Assembly (NCBI GenBank): GCA_016928525.1
Contig: JAFGKO010000138.1
Coordinates: forward strand, 1 to 11,251
Length of the DNA stretch: 11,251 bases
Source of the DNA: Anaerolineales bacterium
Lineage (GTDB): Bacteria > Chloroflexota > Anaerolineae > Anaerolineales > Villigracilaceae
Reading direction: 5' to 3'
Position 1 is the first letter of the stretch; the number at the start of each line of letters is the position of its first letter. This document shows, piece after piece, positions 1-7,111 of the stretch. The position numbers and the translations under genes are program-made. The notes under the pieces were generated by a model. That model ran no database searches, was not told the DNA's origin, and saw only the letters and a program-made list of their open reading frames with translations.

Positions 1-1
1 G

Positions 2-856
2 ACCGGCGGAGTTGGGCTGCGCGGTCCCGGCGAAACCCAGCTTGAGGTAGATCGCCGTCAGATCCGCAATCGCATTGCCAACCTGAAGAAACAAATCGAA
101 AAAGTGCGCGCCCACCGTGAACGCTACCGTGCCCAACGCAAGCGAGCGCGCCTGCCAACCGTGGCGCTGGTGGGCTATACCAATGCTGGCAAATCCACGT
201 TGCTCAACCGATTGGCCAAGGCTGATGTCTACGTGGCAGACCAGCTCTTCGCTACCCTCGATCCGACCACCCGGCGCGTGGAATTGCCCGGCGGTTACCA
301 GGCGCTGTTCACTGATACGGTTGGCTTCATCCAAAAGCTACCTACCACACTGGTAGCGGCTTTCCATGCCACACTGGAAGAAATCGCCGAAGCCGACTTG
401 TTGTTACATCTGGTCGATATTTCACATCCAAATGCGCTTAATCAGTTCGAAGCTGTGCATCAGACACTTGACGAGATTGGCGCGGGTCACATACCCACTA
501 TCACTGCGCTGAATAAGATTGATCGGTTGAAGCAACCGGAACAGGCAAAGGAGATATTGCAAAACTATCCAAGAGCGGTGGCAATTTCGGGTTTGAAAGG
601 AAGCGGCTTGCCCGATCTATTACGTCTGATCCAACAGGAATTGTACGAAACATACACATCGATCGAAGTCCATCTTCCGTACCAACAAGGCGCGCTTATC
701 TCTATGTTCCATGAAATGGGACAAGTAGAATTCATCGAACACGAACGAGGCGGAGTCCACATACAGGGACGCATTCCAGGCCGTCTGCTTGCTCAGTTTT
801 CACCCTGGCTGGCTTCCCTGAATGAAGAATCGCCACAAGAAGAGGCAGACCTATGA
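2..856 (+). CDS. hflX: GTPase HflX, C-terminal portion (5' end outside window)
   Basis: HflX is a cytoplasmic P-loop GTPase that binds the 50S ribosomal subunit and splits stalled or hibernating ribosomes under stress. The reading frame is open from base 2, so the visible part (284 residues) lacks the N-terminal start; the GTG at 104 is an internal valine. Visible in order are the HflX signature GLRGPGETQLEVDRR near the left edge, a basic coiled linker (about residues 20-50), G1 GYTNAGKST (58-66), the switch segment FATLDPTTR (83-91), G3 DTVGF (105-109), G4 NKID (171-174) and a G5-like ISGLKG (195-200). A small C-terminal domain follows. All nucleotide-binding motifs are intact. The stop codon overlaps the start of the next gene (ATGA), which indicates translational coupling. 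The family assignment is secure because the GPGETQLE motif is specific to HflX. Confidence 0.96.
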   Translation, partial: TGGVGLRGPGETQLEVDRRQIRNRIANLKKQIEKVRAHRERYRAQRKRARLPTVALVGYTNAGKSTLLNRLAKADVYVADQLFATLDPTTRRVELPGGYQALFTDTVGFIQKLPTTLVAAFHATLEEIAEADLLLHLVDISHPNALNQFEAVHQTLDEIGAGHIPTITALNKIDRLKQPEQAKEILQNYPRAVAISGLKGSGLPDLLRLIQQELYETYTSIEVHLPYQQGALISMFHEMGQVEFIEHERGGVHIQGRIPGRLLAQFSPWLASLNEESPQEEADL

Positions 857-1056
857 TCTCAAAGTTACTCGACTGGCTATCCAATTTCCTGGCGCACCGC
901 AAGGGATTGTTGCCCCTGACAGGAATTGTGTTGGTGATCTTGAACTATCTCCTGCAATGGCTGATCTACCCGCACTGGCTGGCCGCATCCAATTTATTCT
1001 TGCACCTGGGCATAGTGGTCGCCATCTTCGGCCTGATGCTGGCTTGGGCGCTATAA
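853..1056 (+). CDS. small two-helix membrane protein, coupled to hflX
   Basis: This encodes a 67-residue hydrophobic protein that I do not recognise as a named family. After a basic start (MISKLLDWL, then AHRKG) there are two predicted membrane helices, roughly residues 18-40 and 44-66. The chain ends inside or at the end of the second helix (GLMLAWAL) with no soluble tail. The start is well supported: ATG overlaps the hflX stop by four bases, and a purine-rich site AAGAAGAGG (837-845) lies 7 bases upstream. Co-expression with hflX is therefore likely, but no function follows from the sequence. The two final A residues of its stop codon are the first bases of the palindrome at 1055-1087. It is a real gene judging by coupling and composition; its role is unknown. 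Confidence 0.8.
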   Translation: MISKLLDWLSNFLAHRKGLLPLTGIVLVILNYLLQWLIYPHWLAASNLFLHLGIVVAIFGLMLAWAL

Positions 1057-1087
1057 CCTTTCGAAGGTTTAAAACCTTCGAAAGGTT
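1055..1087. repeat. perfect palindrome, 16-bp arms, 1-base spacer
   Basis: The left arm AACCTTTCGAAGGTTT (1055-1070) and its exact reverse complement (1072-1087) are separated by a single A. Each arm is itself nearly palindromic around TTCGAA, so the element can form either one long hairpin or two small ones. It occupies almost the whole gap between the small membrane gene and the propeller gene, starting inside the upstream stop codon and ending four bases before the downstream Shine-Dalgarno sequence. There is no T-run after it, so it is not a standard intrinsic terminator. A REP-like or MITE-like dispersed repeat, or an RNA processing or attenuation hairpin, are possible readings (inference). 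Confidence 0.85.
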
Positions 1088-1096
1088 TACAGGGAA

Positions 1097-2155
1097 ATGT
1101 TCCAACGCAGGCAACCCAAAAAGATTTTCAGCAAAAAACCAGGTCGACGCCTGCCGATCAGTTTGATCATCATTGGCCTGCTGGCACTGCTCCTTTTCCT
1201 TGTCCCGACCTACACACCGGAAGAAATCGTGCCCCCGGCCAGCTTTACCCCGCAGCCCAGCCCCTCTCCCACCACATCCCCTGCTCCACCGCCTACCTAC
1301 ACGCCTGCCCCCCTGCCCACCGGATTTCACGGCGGGCGCGTTATTTTCACCTGTACGCGAGGCGATTACAACCATCTGTGCATGGTCAACCAGGATGGCT
1401 CCGGACTGCTGCGTCTCACCGATGATTTTGCCAACGATTATTATCCGGCCTTCTCTCCGCTGGGCGGCGCGATCTCTTTTGCCTCCAACCGGAGCCGAGG
1501 CACCTTTGACCTGTACTTCATGGTGCTCAGCACTTCTTCACTCATCCAACTGACCGACGAGATTGGCAACGCCTTCTCCCCCGACTTTTCCCCTGAAGGC
1601 GAGCGCGTTGTTTTCGCCAATAGCGATGAAAACGGGCAGACTTCGCTCTACATTGTCGACCGTACCGGTGAAAACTTGCGACTGTTATTCGAAGGCCCCA
1701 ACTATAGTGGGCCGACCAGCATCGTAGGCGCGGCCTGGTCGCCAGACGGGAGAACCATTGCTTTTGCGATGAGTACCACGCAATTATACGAATACGAAAT
1801 CTTCTTGATCAATGCGGACGGCACCGAGCCGCCTCAACAACTGAACACCGGCCTGCTCGGCATTACCGGCAGCCTGGATTGGTCCCCTGACGGACGTTCC
1901 CTGCTCATTTCTGCCGGGCCGCCGGGCGATAAGGACATTTTCCGCCTGGATTTGCAGGCCAACGTGATTACGCGCCTGACCTACGGCGGTAACAACAACT
2001 CCCCCTCTTTTTCTCCTGACGGAGAATATGTCGCCTACAACTCCCTGCGCAACGGCGGGCAAGCCGACATCTACCTCATCCGCGCAGACGGGACCGACGA
2101 ACGCCAGCTAACGAATCACCCCGAACCCGACTGGCAGCCGCAATGGGAGCCATAG
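1097..2155 (+). CDS. membrane-anchored TolB-like (PD40) beta-propeller protein
   Basis: This 352-residue protein has a basic N-terminus (residues 1-19), one hydrophobic anchor or uncleaved signal (about 20-37), a Pro/Ser/Thr-rich stalk (about 46-75) and a propeller of WD40-like/PD40 repeats. The blade motifs are FSPLGGAISFAS (119-130), FSPEGERVVFAN (164-175), WSPDGRTIAFAM (214-225), WSPDGRSLLISA (262-273) and FSPDGEYVAYNS (305-316). 'Dxxlxl...DGtgxrxLT' strands lie between them, for example NQDGSGLLRLTD and RADGTDERQLTN. Such domains bind proteins or ligands outside the membrane. No peptidase domain or catalytic triad follows the propeller, so it is probably a binding protein, not an enzyme. 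ATG follows AGGGA (1091-1095) at very short spacing, immediately after the palindrome. It is not true TolB: there is no TolB N-terminal domain and no Tol-Pal genes are nearby. It is probably co-transcribed with hflX and the 67-residue gene. Confidence 0.88.
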   Translation: MFQRRQPKKIFSKKPGRRLPISLIIIGLLALLLFLVPTYTPEEIVPPASFTPQPSPSPTTSPAPPPTYTPAPLPTGFHGGRVIFTCTRGDYNHLCMVNQDGSGLLRLTDDFANDYYPAFSPLGGAISFASNRSRGTFDLYFMVLSTSSLIQLTDEIGNAFSPDFSPEGERVVFANSDENGQTSLYIVDRTGENLRLLFEGPNYSGPTSIVGAAWSPDGRTIAFAMSTTQLYEYEIFLINADGTEPPQQLNTGLLGITGSLDWSPDGRSLLISAGPPGDKDIFRLDLQANVITRLTYGGNNNSPSFSPDGEYVAYNSLRNGGQADIYLIRADGTDERQLTNHPEPDWQPQWEP

Positions 2156-2239
2156 GCATATAAGTACACCGGCCCTGACAGCCACATGCTTGGATTGCTT
2201 TGATGCGTAATATCTCCAAAGCTGACAATAATCACAAAT

Positions 2240-2245
2240 TATAAT
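2240..2245 (+). promoter_or_regulatory. candidate -10 box of the CPBP gene promoter
   Basis: A consensus TATAAT lies in the A/T-rich gap (2156-2330) ahead of the CPBP gene and would give an untranslated leader of about 80 bases. The -35 side is weak. CTGACA at 2222-2227 matches the hexamer but is only 12 bases away, and the properly spaced position (about 2217-2222) is poor. Apart from this the gap shows no open frame or hairpin I would call. Confidence 0.35.
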
Positions 2246-2330
2246 GACAGCCTTCACTATGTTTCACCCCTAAATTAATCAACAATATGAATCGTTGTTG
2301 TGGATTTATACAATCAAAGGAGTGTTCCTC

Positions 2331-3110
2331 ATGGATTCTGGACCCTCTATTCAGCAGTTGTTGACCCAGACGGGCGGACTATTCGTTATTGGCGTTATTG
2401 TCTACTTCCTTACTCGCTGGTTAAGCTTTAAACGAGAGCCATGGACATCCCCAAATCCGCGACAATCCGCACTGGTGGCCCTGTCGGTCACTGCATTGCC
2501 GATGCTCTTTATCATCATCATTGCAATTATGATGGCCTCTAAGGGAGGAGCAACTGAAGTCGACGTAGAACGTAAACATTCACTGAGCAGTGTTATCAAC
2601 CAATTGATCACCTATCTCATTCTTTTTAGTCCCGTTCTGATCGCCATGAAAGTAAGGAACGAGCCTTGGAAAAGCTCAGGGGTCACTAAAACTAACCTGG
2701 GCAAATCTCTCTTGCTTGGAAGTCTGTTAGGTCTGATTGCAATCGTTACTTGCACAGAATGTTTGCATGGCATTGCCGCTGGACTAAACGTCAGCCACAT
2801 TTGGGCGTTTTTGCAGTTTAGCATCGTCGGCTTTGGCGAGGAGTTCGGATATCGGGGATATTTGCAAACTCGCCTGATTGCCTGGTTGGGACGCTGGCAA
2901 GGATGGCTGCTGGCATCATTCCTGATGGCCATTCTCCACATTTCTGGACTCGTGTTGGTAAGCGGGCACAACGCACTCACTGCCCTGTTAAGTTCAGCTA
3001 TGCTAATCCCGATCAGTTTGCTGATGGGCTATATCATGCTACGCACCGAGAACGTTGTTGCCCCCGCCATATTACATACTTTTGCCGATTGGGTCGGCAT
3101 CTTCACATAA
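2331..3110 (+). CDS. CPBP-family intramembrane metalloprotease (CAAX prenyl protease 2/Rce1-like)
   Basis: This 259-residue integral membrane protein belongs to the ABI/CPBP family, which includes Rce1-type prenyl-protein proteases and bacteriocin-immunity or peptide-processing proteins. The family signature is complete: EEFGYR (E170, E171, R175), a histidine after a helix (FLMAILH, H203) and a final HTFAD (H249, D253, where an Asn is more usual). About seven hydrophobic segments are visible (near 15-32, 48-69, 88-106, 124-142, 155-170, 190-212, 218-238). ATG at 2331 is chosen because AAAGGAG (2316-2322) sits 8 bases upstream; an upstream TTG at 2295 would add 12 residues without a comparable site. 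The substrate is unknown: prenylation of CaaX proteins is not expected in bacteria, and no bacteriocin gene is adjacent. It is separated from the propeller gene by 175 bases and probably has its own promoter. Confidence 0.88.
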   Translation: MDSGPSIQQLLTQTGGLFVIGVIVYFLTRWLSFKREPWTSPNPRQSALVALSVTALPMLFIIIIAIMMASKGGATEVDVERKHSLSSVINQLITYLILFSPVLIAMKVRNEPWKSSGVTKTNLGKSLLLGSLLGLIAIVTCTECLHGIAAGLNVSHIWAFLQFSIVGFGEEFGYRGYLQTRLIAWLGRWQGWLLASFLMAILHISGLVLVSGHNALTALLSSAMLIPISLLMGYIMLRTENVVAPAILHTFADWVGIFT

Positions 3111-3137
3111 AATTCATCGGCACTAAATGGTTAATAA

Positions 3138-3166
3138 GGAGAGGTAGCAAAGTCCCTTACCTCTCC
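3138..3166. terminator. hairpin between convergent genes
   Basis: A 9-bp stem, GGAGAGGTA (3138-3146) with TACCTCTCC (3158-3166), encloses an 11-base loop. It lies in the 79-base gap between the plus-strand CPBP gene (stop 3110) and the minus-strand AIM24 gene (stop 3190), the usual place for a terminator. Neither strand has a proper T-run directly after the stem (A-rich CAAAAAATT follows on plus, TTATTAACC on minus), so termination efficiency is doubtful. Confidence 0.5.
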
Positions 3167-3189
3167 ACGTTCAAAAAATTCTAATACCA

Positions 3190-3957
3190 CTAACTCCCGC
3201 TGATAATATTCTTGAGGATATCGCCGCCGATACCAGCAACGCCTTTCTGCTCCCCACCGGATTGCGTGAAGGTGATCCCACGCTTGATGCGGTCCACCAG
3301 GCGGGAGAAGGGCAGGCTCTGTAAATAGACCTTGCCCGGGCCAGTCATCTTAGCCAGGAACAACCCCTCGCCGCCAAAGAGCGCGTTCTTGAAGCCGCCC
3401 ACGAACTGGATGTCATAATCCACAGTAGTTGCAAAGGCCACCAGGCAACCCGTATCCACACGCAACGTTTCACCCGCGGCCAGATCCTTCTCGATGATCG
3501 TGCCCCCGGCATGCACAAAGACCATGCCATCGCCGGTCAGGCGCTGTAAGATGAAACCCTCGCCGCCAAAAAACCCAGCGCCCAGGCGCTTGGTAAAAGC
3601 AATTTCAATCTCGGTCCCGCGCGCTGCACACAGGAATGAATCCTTCTGGCACAGCACCTGCCCATTGAATTGATCCAGGTCGAAAGGCACGATTTTTCCG
3701 GGGTAGGGAGCAGCAAAAGCCACCCGACGCTTCTCGCGCGCGTTATTCATGAACGTGGTGATGAAGAAACTCTCACCCGTGAACATGCGCTTGAACCCGG
3801 AGAACAGGTCGCTGCCCATGCCGGTCTGCATCTCGATGCCATCTTCCATGTAGGTCATCGTCCCGGCTTCCGCGCGCACGCCTTCGCCATAATCCAACTC
3901 GACTTCTACCAGTTGCAGATCATCCCCAAAGATTTGATAATCGATTACGTCAGCCAT
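3190..3957 (-). CDS. AIM24 / TIGR00266 family protein
   Basis: This 255-residue protein matches the AIM24 family (bacterial TIGR00266 group), a double-stranded beta-helix fold of unclear biochemical role; the yeast member is mitochondrial. The features seen are the N-terminal [15 protein letters not shown] segment (about 29-43), a Gly-rich stretch leading to [20 protein letters not shown] (129-148) and a second copy [20 protein letters not shown] (193-212). The pair (FGGEG-hhL-hhhTGxGhVhh) shows the internal duplication typical of the fold. There is no signal peptide or membrane helix, so it is probably cytoplasmic. ATG at 3957 has AAAGGAG 6 bases upstream (plus-strand 3964-3970). It lies 55 bases downstream of the epimerase gene on the same strand and is likely co-transcribed. 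The length is normal for the family and no function can be assigned. Confidence 0.9.
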   Translation of the reverse strand: MADVIDYQIFGDDLQLVEVELDYGEGVRAEAGTMTYMEDGIEMQTGMGSDLFSGFKRMFTGESFFITTFMNNAREKRRVAFAAPYPGKIVPFDLDQFNGQVLCQKDSFLCAARGTEIEIAFTKRLGAGFFGGEGFILQRLTGDGMVFVHAGGTIIEKDLAAGETLRVDTGCLVAFATTVDYDIQFVGGFKNALFGGEGLFLAKMTGPGKVYLQSLPFSRLVDRIKRGITFTQSGGEQKGVAGIGGDILKNIISGS

Positions 3958-4012
3958 GTTTTTCTCCTTTCGTTAAACGTTCCTCACGTTTTCGGCATCC
4001 TTTACAATCTTC

Positions 4013-5077
4013 TCACAAATCAAGCGTACACCCCAACCCCGGCATCATGCTGGCAATCAACCAACCATCTACGAACTGGAAACCGGGCACAGATGGATCG
4101 TTCTCCAGGTCAAAGTGGCCGTCCAGGTCACCATAATGGACGTTGGGGCTGCTCAACGCAAACGCCAGTCCTGCGGCGATAAGCAAAGCGGGTTCGTTCA
4201 GGCAACCGACCATGGTGGAGAGACGCCCGGCGCGCGCGATGGTGTCAATTTGACGGGCGCAGTCCAGTCCACCACAGGCGGCCAGCTTGGTACTGACCCC
4301 ATGCGCCGCCCGCTGGTTGACGATCTCCAGCACGGAAGCTGGCCCGCGCAGACTCTCGTCCGCCAGGATAGGCACCGGGCTGTTCTCGGTCACCTGGCGC
4401 AGCGCAACAAGGTCGTCAGCCGGGGTGGGCTGTTCCAGGAATTCAAGTTTCCCTTCCAATGCACGCGCCACATCCAGCGCCACCTGGACGCTATAGCCCT
4501 GATCGGCATCCAGCCGCAGGGTCAGATCGGGAAGCGCACGATGGACTGCCCGTACCCGGCGGACATCCCCTTCCGGGTCGAGGCCGCCTTTGAGCTTGAG
4601 GATACGAAAACCACCCTGGGCACGCATTTTAGCCATCTCAACGGTGGCAGGTAAATCGTCGAGTCCGAGCGTGATGGAAGTCGGTATACGGTCACGGTAA
4701 CCACCTAACAACCGAAAGAGCGGCAAGCCGGACCATAATCCCAGCAGGTCGTACAGCAGTACATCAAAAGCACATTGTACTGCGGGATAACCGTTTGTCA
4801 GTTCGGACAGGTCGGCCAGGGCGCGTTGTGTGTTGAGCGGGTTGAGGTCGCGAAGTTTATCAGCGCAAGCCTGGCAGGCGCGCATCACCCCCTCGAGCGT
4901 TTCTCCACCAGCGGGATTCAGGACTGCGCAACCCCAGGCATTCCCGAAATCGCGCACCAGTTCGGCGCGGATGAAGACGGTCTCTATCTGCATGACCGGC
5001 TCCGGGTGCGCCGCCGTACGGAAGGGCGTATGCAACTTCAATTGCGCAGGAGTCACATCAATACGTGAGATTTGCAT
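4013..5077 (-). CDS. enolase-superfamily enzyme, probable dipeptide epimerase (L-Ala-D/L-Glu epimerase-like)
   Basis: This 354-residue protein is a muconate-lactonizing/mandelate-racemase-type member of the enolase superfamily. The barrel residues are in place: the KxK base (ILKLKGG, K161 and K163), the metal ligands D190 (LRLDADQGY), E215 (FLEQPTPADD) and D240 (PILADESL), and the opposite base K264 (VSTKLAACGG). The C-terminal GDLDGHFDL (316-324) resembles the DLDG substrate-aspartate motif of dipeptide epimerases. That motif favours epimerisation of dipeptides such as those from peptidoglycan turnover over o-succinylbenzoate synthase (MenC) or N-acylamino-acid racemase activity. The N-terminal capping domain (about 1-125) looks complete. 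ATG at 5077 has GAGGAG about 7 bases upstream. No men or murein-recycling genes are visible nearby. The superfamily is certain; the substrate is an inference. Confidence 0.85.
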   Translation of the reverse strand: MQISRIDVTPAQLKLHTPFRTAAHPEPVMQIETVFIRAELVRDFGNAWGCAVLNPAGGETLEGVMRACQACADKLRDLNPLNTQRALADLSELTNGYPAVQCAFDVLLYDLLGLWSGLPLFRLLGGYRDRIPTSITLGLDDLPATVEMAKMRAQGGFRILKLKGGLDPEGDVRRVRAVHRALPDLTLRLDADQGYSVQVALDVARALEGKLEFLEQPTPADDLVALRQVTENSPVPILADESLRGPASVLEIVNQRAAHGVSTKLAACGGLDCARQIDTIARAGRLSTMVGCLNEPALLIAAGLAFALSSPNVHYGDLDGHFDLENDPSVPGFQFVDGWLIASMMPGLGCTLDL

Positions 5078-5270
5078 TGGGCATCTCCTCAGGGTTCAGG
5101 AAGTATGATTGACTTTTCTAACAGCGGGTCAGGCGAGAACCTGCCATATCTTAAATATAGCATCATTTTTAGATACAACCCTGACAGGTTTCCGGTGCCT
5201 GTCAGGGTTGTATTTTTGGTAGGACTTGACTATCCGAATCCAGGATTACGGAGCCAAACCAAAAGAATCC
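5078..5270. other. intergenic region upstream of the epimerase gene
   Basis: This 193-base gap lies between two minus-strand genes. It contains the palindrome at 5173-5213, an A/T-rich stretch at 5148-5175 where the epimerase promoter probably lies (no confident -35/-10 pair found), and no open frame with a start signal. Its size suggests that the epimerase/AIM24 unit is transcribed separately from the HD-GYP operon. Confidence 0.6.
5173..5213. repeat. perfect palindrome, 16-bp arms, 9-base loop
   Basis: ATACAACCCTGACAGG (5173-5188) pairs exactly with its reverse complement (5198-5213) around TTTCCGGTG. On the plus strand the stem runs into TTTT (5214-5217), the form of an intrinsic terminator, but no plus-strand gene precedes it. 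On the minus strand, where the flanking genes are read, the stem is followed by CTAAAAATG, not a T-run. This fits a dispersed palindromic repeat better than a dedicated terminator. The left half AACC-CTGACA-GGTTT has the same layout as the palindrome near 1055 (AACC-TTTCGAA-GGTTT). Confidence 0.8.
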
Positions 5271-6797
5271 CTAGGTTTCGCTTATCAATTCCAAGAAGTG
5301 GGCAACTACTTGCGGATCAAACTGTTGCCCCGCCTGTTCGCGCAAGTATTCAAGCGCCTGAGATCGTGACCAAGCGGATCGATATGGACGATCAGAAGTA
5401 AGTGCATCATACACATCCACCACTGCAAACAAACGTGCAGAAAGGGGTATTTGCTCACCCGCAAGCCCGTATGGATAGCCAGAGCCGTTCCAGCGTTCGT
5501 GGTGATAGAGAGGAATATCCAACGCTTCTCGCAAACTGATAATGGGCGCCAGGATATTGTATGCGTACAACGGGTGCTGTTGCATCACCTTCCATTCCCG
5601 AGGGGTTAAACTCCCCGGTTTCAGCAGGACGGCATCGGGAATGCCCAACTTCCCAATATCGTGCAAGAGCGCTCCCTGTTGGATGGAGGCGCGCTGATCA
5701 ATCGGAATGTGCATATGCTCTGTAAGGCGTACGGTCAACGCACTCACCCTGCGAGTATGGCCGTCTGTTTCAATATCGCGAAGTTCAAGAGCGCGCGATA
5801 AACCCTCAATCGTAGCGGTGTATGTAGAAGTGAGTTCATCATTACGATGCTTCAAAGCTTCAACAACAGTTATATGCTCCATTGCAAAGGTGACTGCTTC
5901 CCCGACCATTTGGAGAATTTCCAATTTCCAGGTGTCCACATATTGCGATTCGCGCCAGAAAATTTCTATCACACCGAGCAAGTCCCGCTGACCTATCAAA
6001 GGGATGGTAATGTGCGCCTGGAAGCCTTCCTGTGAAAATAGATTAATATGATTTTCACCTGGCTCCGATACCAACATATTTTCTAACTGAATAGACCGAC
6101 GTTCCCCAACGGCTCGCCTTGTCAAACCATTCTCGATATAGAGGTGAATTTTCGCCAAACCTTTTGCGTCAATACCATGTGTTGCGAGCAGATCAAATTG
6201 CTGCGAAGCGGGATTGTGTTTCAAAACAATAGCGGCATCCACAGCGACAAGATCTGACAGAAGCTCAAAGACAGCCTGGAAGGTTTCTCGGAAGTTCGAG
6301 CCGGATTGCAAAATCCGGTTTAACGAGTATTCCGCCTGTATCTTTTTGGTTTGGTTTTCCACTTGAAGAACACTATAGGACAATGTCTCGGTCAATACCT
6401 GTATCCAGGCAATCGTAGGCGGACAGAAGTAATTTGTCTGATCGCTAAGTAAAGCCAGCAGACCAATAGCCTGACCATCTTTTAGCACTGGAAAAAGTCC
6501 CCCGCTCATCAAATCTGCATGATCATGAAAAGTGAATTCCTTTCCAAGCCGAATTACTTCACGCAGTGCTTGGGGAGAGAATTGAACTGGCAACGTATTG
6601 ACCGGCCAACCCGCAATCCAATGAACGGTCTGTTTTTCATCGACCTTGGAAAACCACGCTTGTGTTGCTCCACCTAGTTCTACGCAGGTTCGAGCCAATT
6701 TATTCCCCAAAGCCAAAATGTCTGCCGATATTTCTATCGCAGGCTGATTTTTATTTAACCGCAGATCAACCGTGGAATCTTCAAGCTCGAATGGCAT
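5271..6797 (-). CDS. GAF-GAF-HD-GYP protein, probable cyclic-di-GMP phosphodiesterase
   Basis: This 508-residue cytoplasmic protein probably hydrolyses c-di-GMP. An N-terminal GAF-like domain (about 28-148) and a second GAF domain (about 165-308, ending IPLIGQRDLLGVIEIF) would sense a ligand. A connecting helix (309-340) leads to a complete HD-GYP domain: H347 (DGHTRR), the HD pair H379-D380 (LLHDIGKLGIPD), H408 (QQHP), HHE (432-434), GSGYP with GYP at 440-442, and D461 (VVDVYDAL). Every metal-binding position normally seen in active members is present. There is no membrane segment, so any input must be soluble or come from partner proteins. ATG at 6797 follows AAGAAGG at a tight 4-base spacing. 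The gene lies 22 bases after the 93-residue gene and is the last of the five-gene minus-strand unit. GAF ligands cannot be predicted here. Confidence 0.93.
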   Translation of the reverse strand: MPFELEDSTVDLRLNKNQPAIEISADILALGNKLARTCVELGGATQAWFSKVDEKQTVHWIAGWPVNTLPVQFSPQALREVIRLGKEFTFHDHADLMSGGLFPVLKDGQAIGLLALLSDQTNYFCPPTIAWIQVLTETLSYSVLQVENQTKKIQAEYSLNRILQSGSNFRETFQAVFELLSDLVAVDAAIVLKHNPASQQFDLLATHGIDAKGLAKIHLYIENGLTRRAVGERRSIQLENMLVSEPGENHINLFSQEGFQAHITIPLIGQRDLLGVIEIFWRESQYVDTWKLEILQMVGEAVTFAMEHITVVEALKHRNDELTSTYTATIEGLSRALELRDIETDGHTRRVSALTVRLTEHMHIPIDQRASIQQGALLHDIGKLGIPDAVLLKPGSLTPREWKVMQQHPLYAYNILAPIISLREALDIPLYHHERWNGSGYPYGLAGEQIPLSARLFAVVDVYDALTSDRPYRSAWSRSQALEYLREQAGQQFDPQVVAHFLELISET

Positions 6798-6819
6798 GCA
6801 ACCTTCTTACGAATTACCT

Positions 6820-7101
6820 TTAAGAAACATGCAAGCGATGGGACAATTTTTCATCCAATTTGCAGACAAAGTCCGGCATTGTAGAAGCCCGGATCGAAAT
6901 CAGCGCTTCCCGGACGGGTTGAGAAAGAGGAAAATGTTCGCCGCCAAACCCAGCTCTGAGGGTTTGTCCCGGATCAGCCAGAAGCCTGGAACGAAACCGC
7001 GGACTAATGGCAGCAGCAGCCAGCAGGCGGTTGATCGAAGCCAAATCCTTCGATGAATCTGTGATCGCAATAGATGGTTGAACAAGAGGTTTTGTAAACA
7101 T
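6820..7101 (-). CDS. 93-residue protein with Nif11/NHLP leader-like 'LLADP' motif
   Basis: This small soluble protein has a central segment, LASINRLLAAAAISPRFRSR then LLADPGQTLRAGFGGEHFPL (about 20-59). It resembles the helical leader domains of Nif11/NHLP-type RiPP precursors (pattern FRxxLLxDPxxAL...G...LS). The tail (about 60-93) has further helix-like sequence, REALISIRASTMPDFVCKLD, with one cysteine (C80), and no Gly-Gly cleavage site or Cys/Ser/Thr-rich core. It is therefore more likely a regulatory or adaptor relative of such leaders than a peptide-product precursor. ATG at 7101 is preferred over upstream in-frame starts (up to 7149) because AGGAG (plus-strand 7109-7113) sits 7 bases before it; the longer form would overlap the DUF5317 gene. 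The RBS overlaps the DUF5317 stop and the HD-GYP start follows 22 bases later, so all three are co-translated or co-transcribed. The family likeness is from memory and moderate. Confidence 0.72.
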   Translation of the reverse strand: MFTKPLVQPSIAITDSSKDLASINRLLAAAAISPRFRSRLLADPGQTLRAGFGGEHFPLSQPVREALISIRASTMPDFVCKLDEKLSHRLHVS

Positions 7102-7111
7102 AGGTGGTCTC

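Noticed and set aside
104..856. GTG at 104 as the start of a 250-residue GTPase
   Set aside because: The frame is open to base 2, and the upstream residues carry the HflX signature GPGETQLEVDRR, so 104 is internal.
851..1375. 174-residue minus-strand open frame
   Set aside because: It lies antisense across the coupled membrane gene and the propeller gene, is rich in Arg/Gly, and has no family likeness.
2173..2181. CCCTGACAG resembling part of the 5173-5213 palindrome
   Set aside because: It is only nine bases with no matching second arm, so coincidence is the simpler explanation.
2295..2330. TTG start adding 12 residues to the CPBP protein
   Set aside because: The AAAGGAG site at 2316-2322 is correctly spaced for ATG 2331, and nothing comparable precedes the TTG.
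3670..4654. Long plus-strand open frames opposite the AIM24 and epimerase genes
   Set aside because: They overlap well-recognised genes on the other strand and read as compositionally odd sequence without motifs.
4013..5077. MenC (o-succinylbenzoate synthase) as the specific identity
   Set aside because: No menaquinone genes are adjacent, and the C-terminal DLDG motif fits dipeptide epimerases better. MenC is kept only as an alternative.
1055..5213. The palindromes as CRISPR or phage attachment repeats
   Set aside because: The two are single, different in sequence and lack spacers, integrase or tRNA context.
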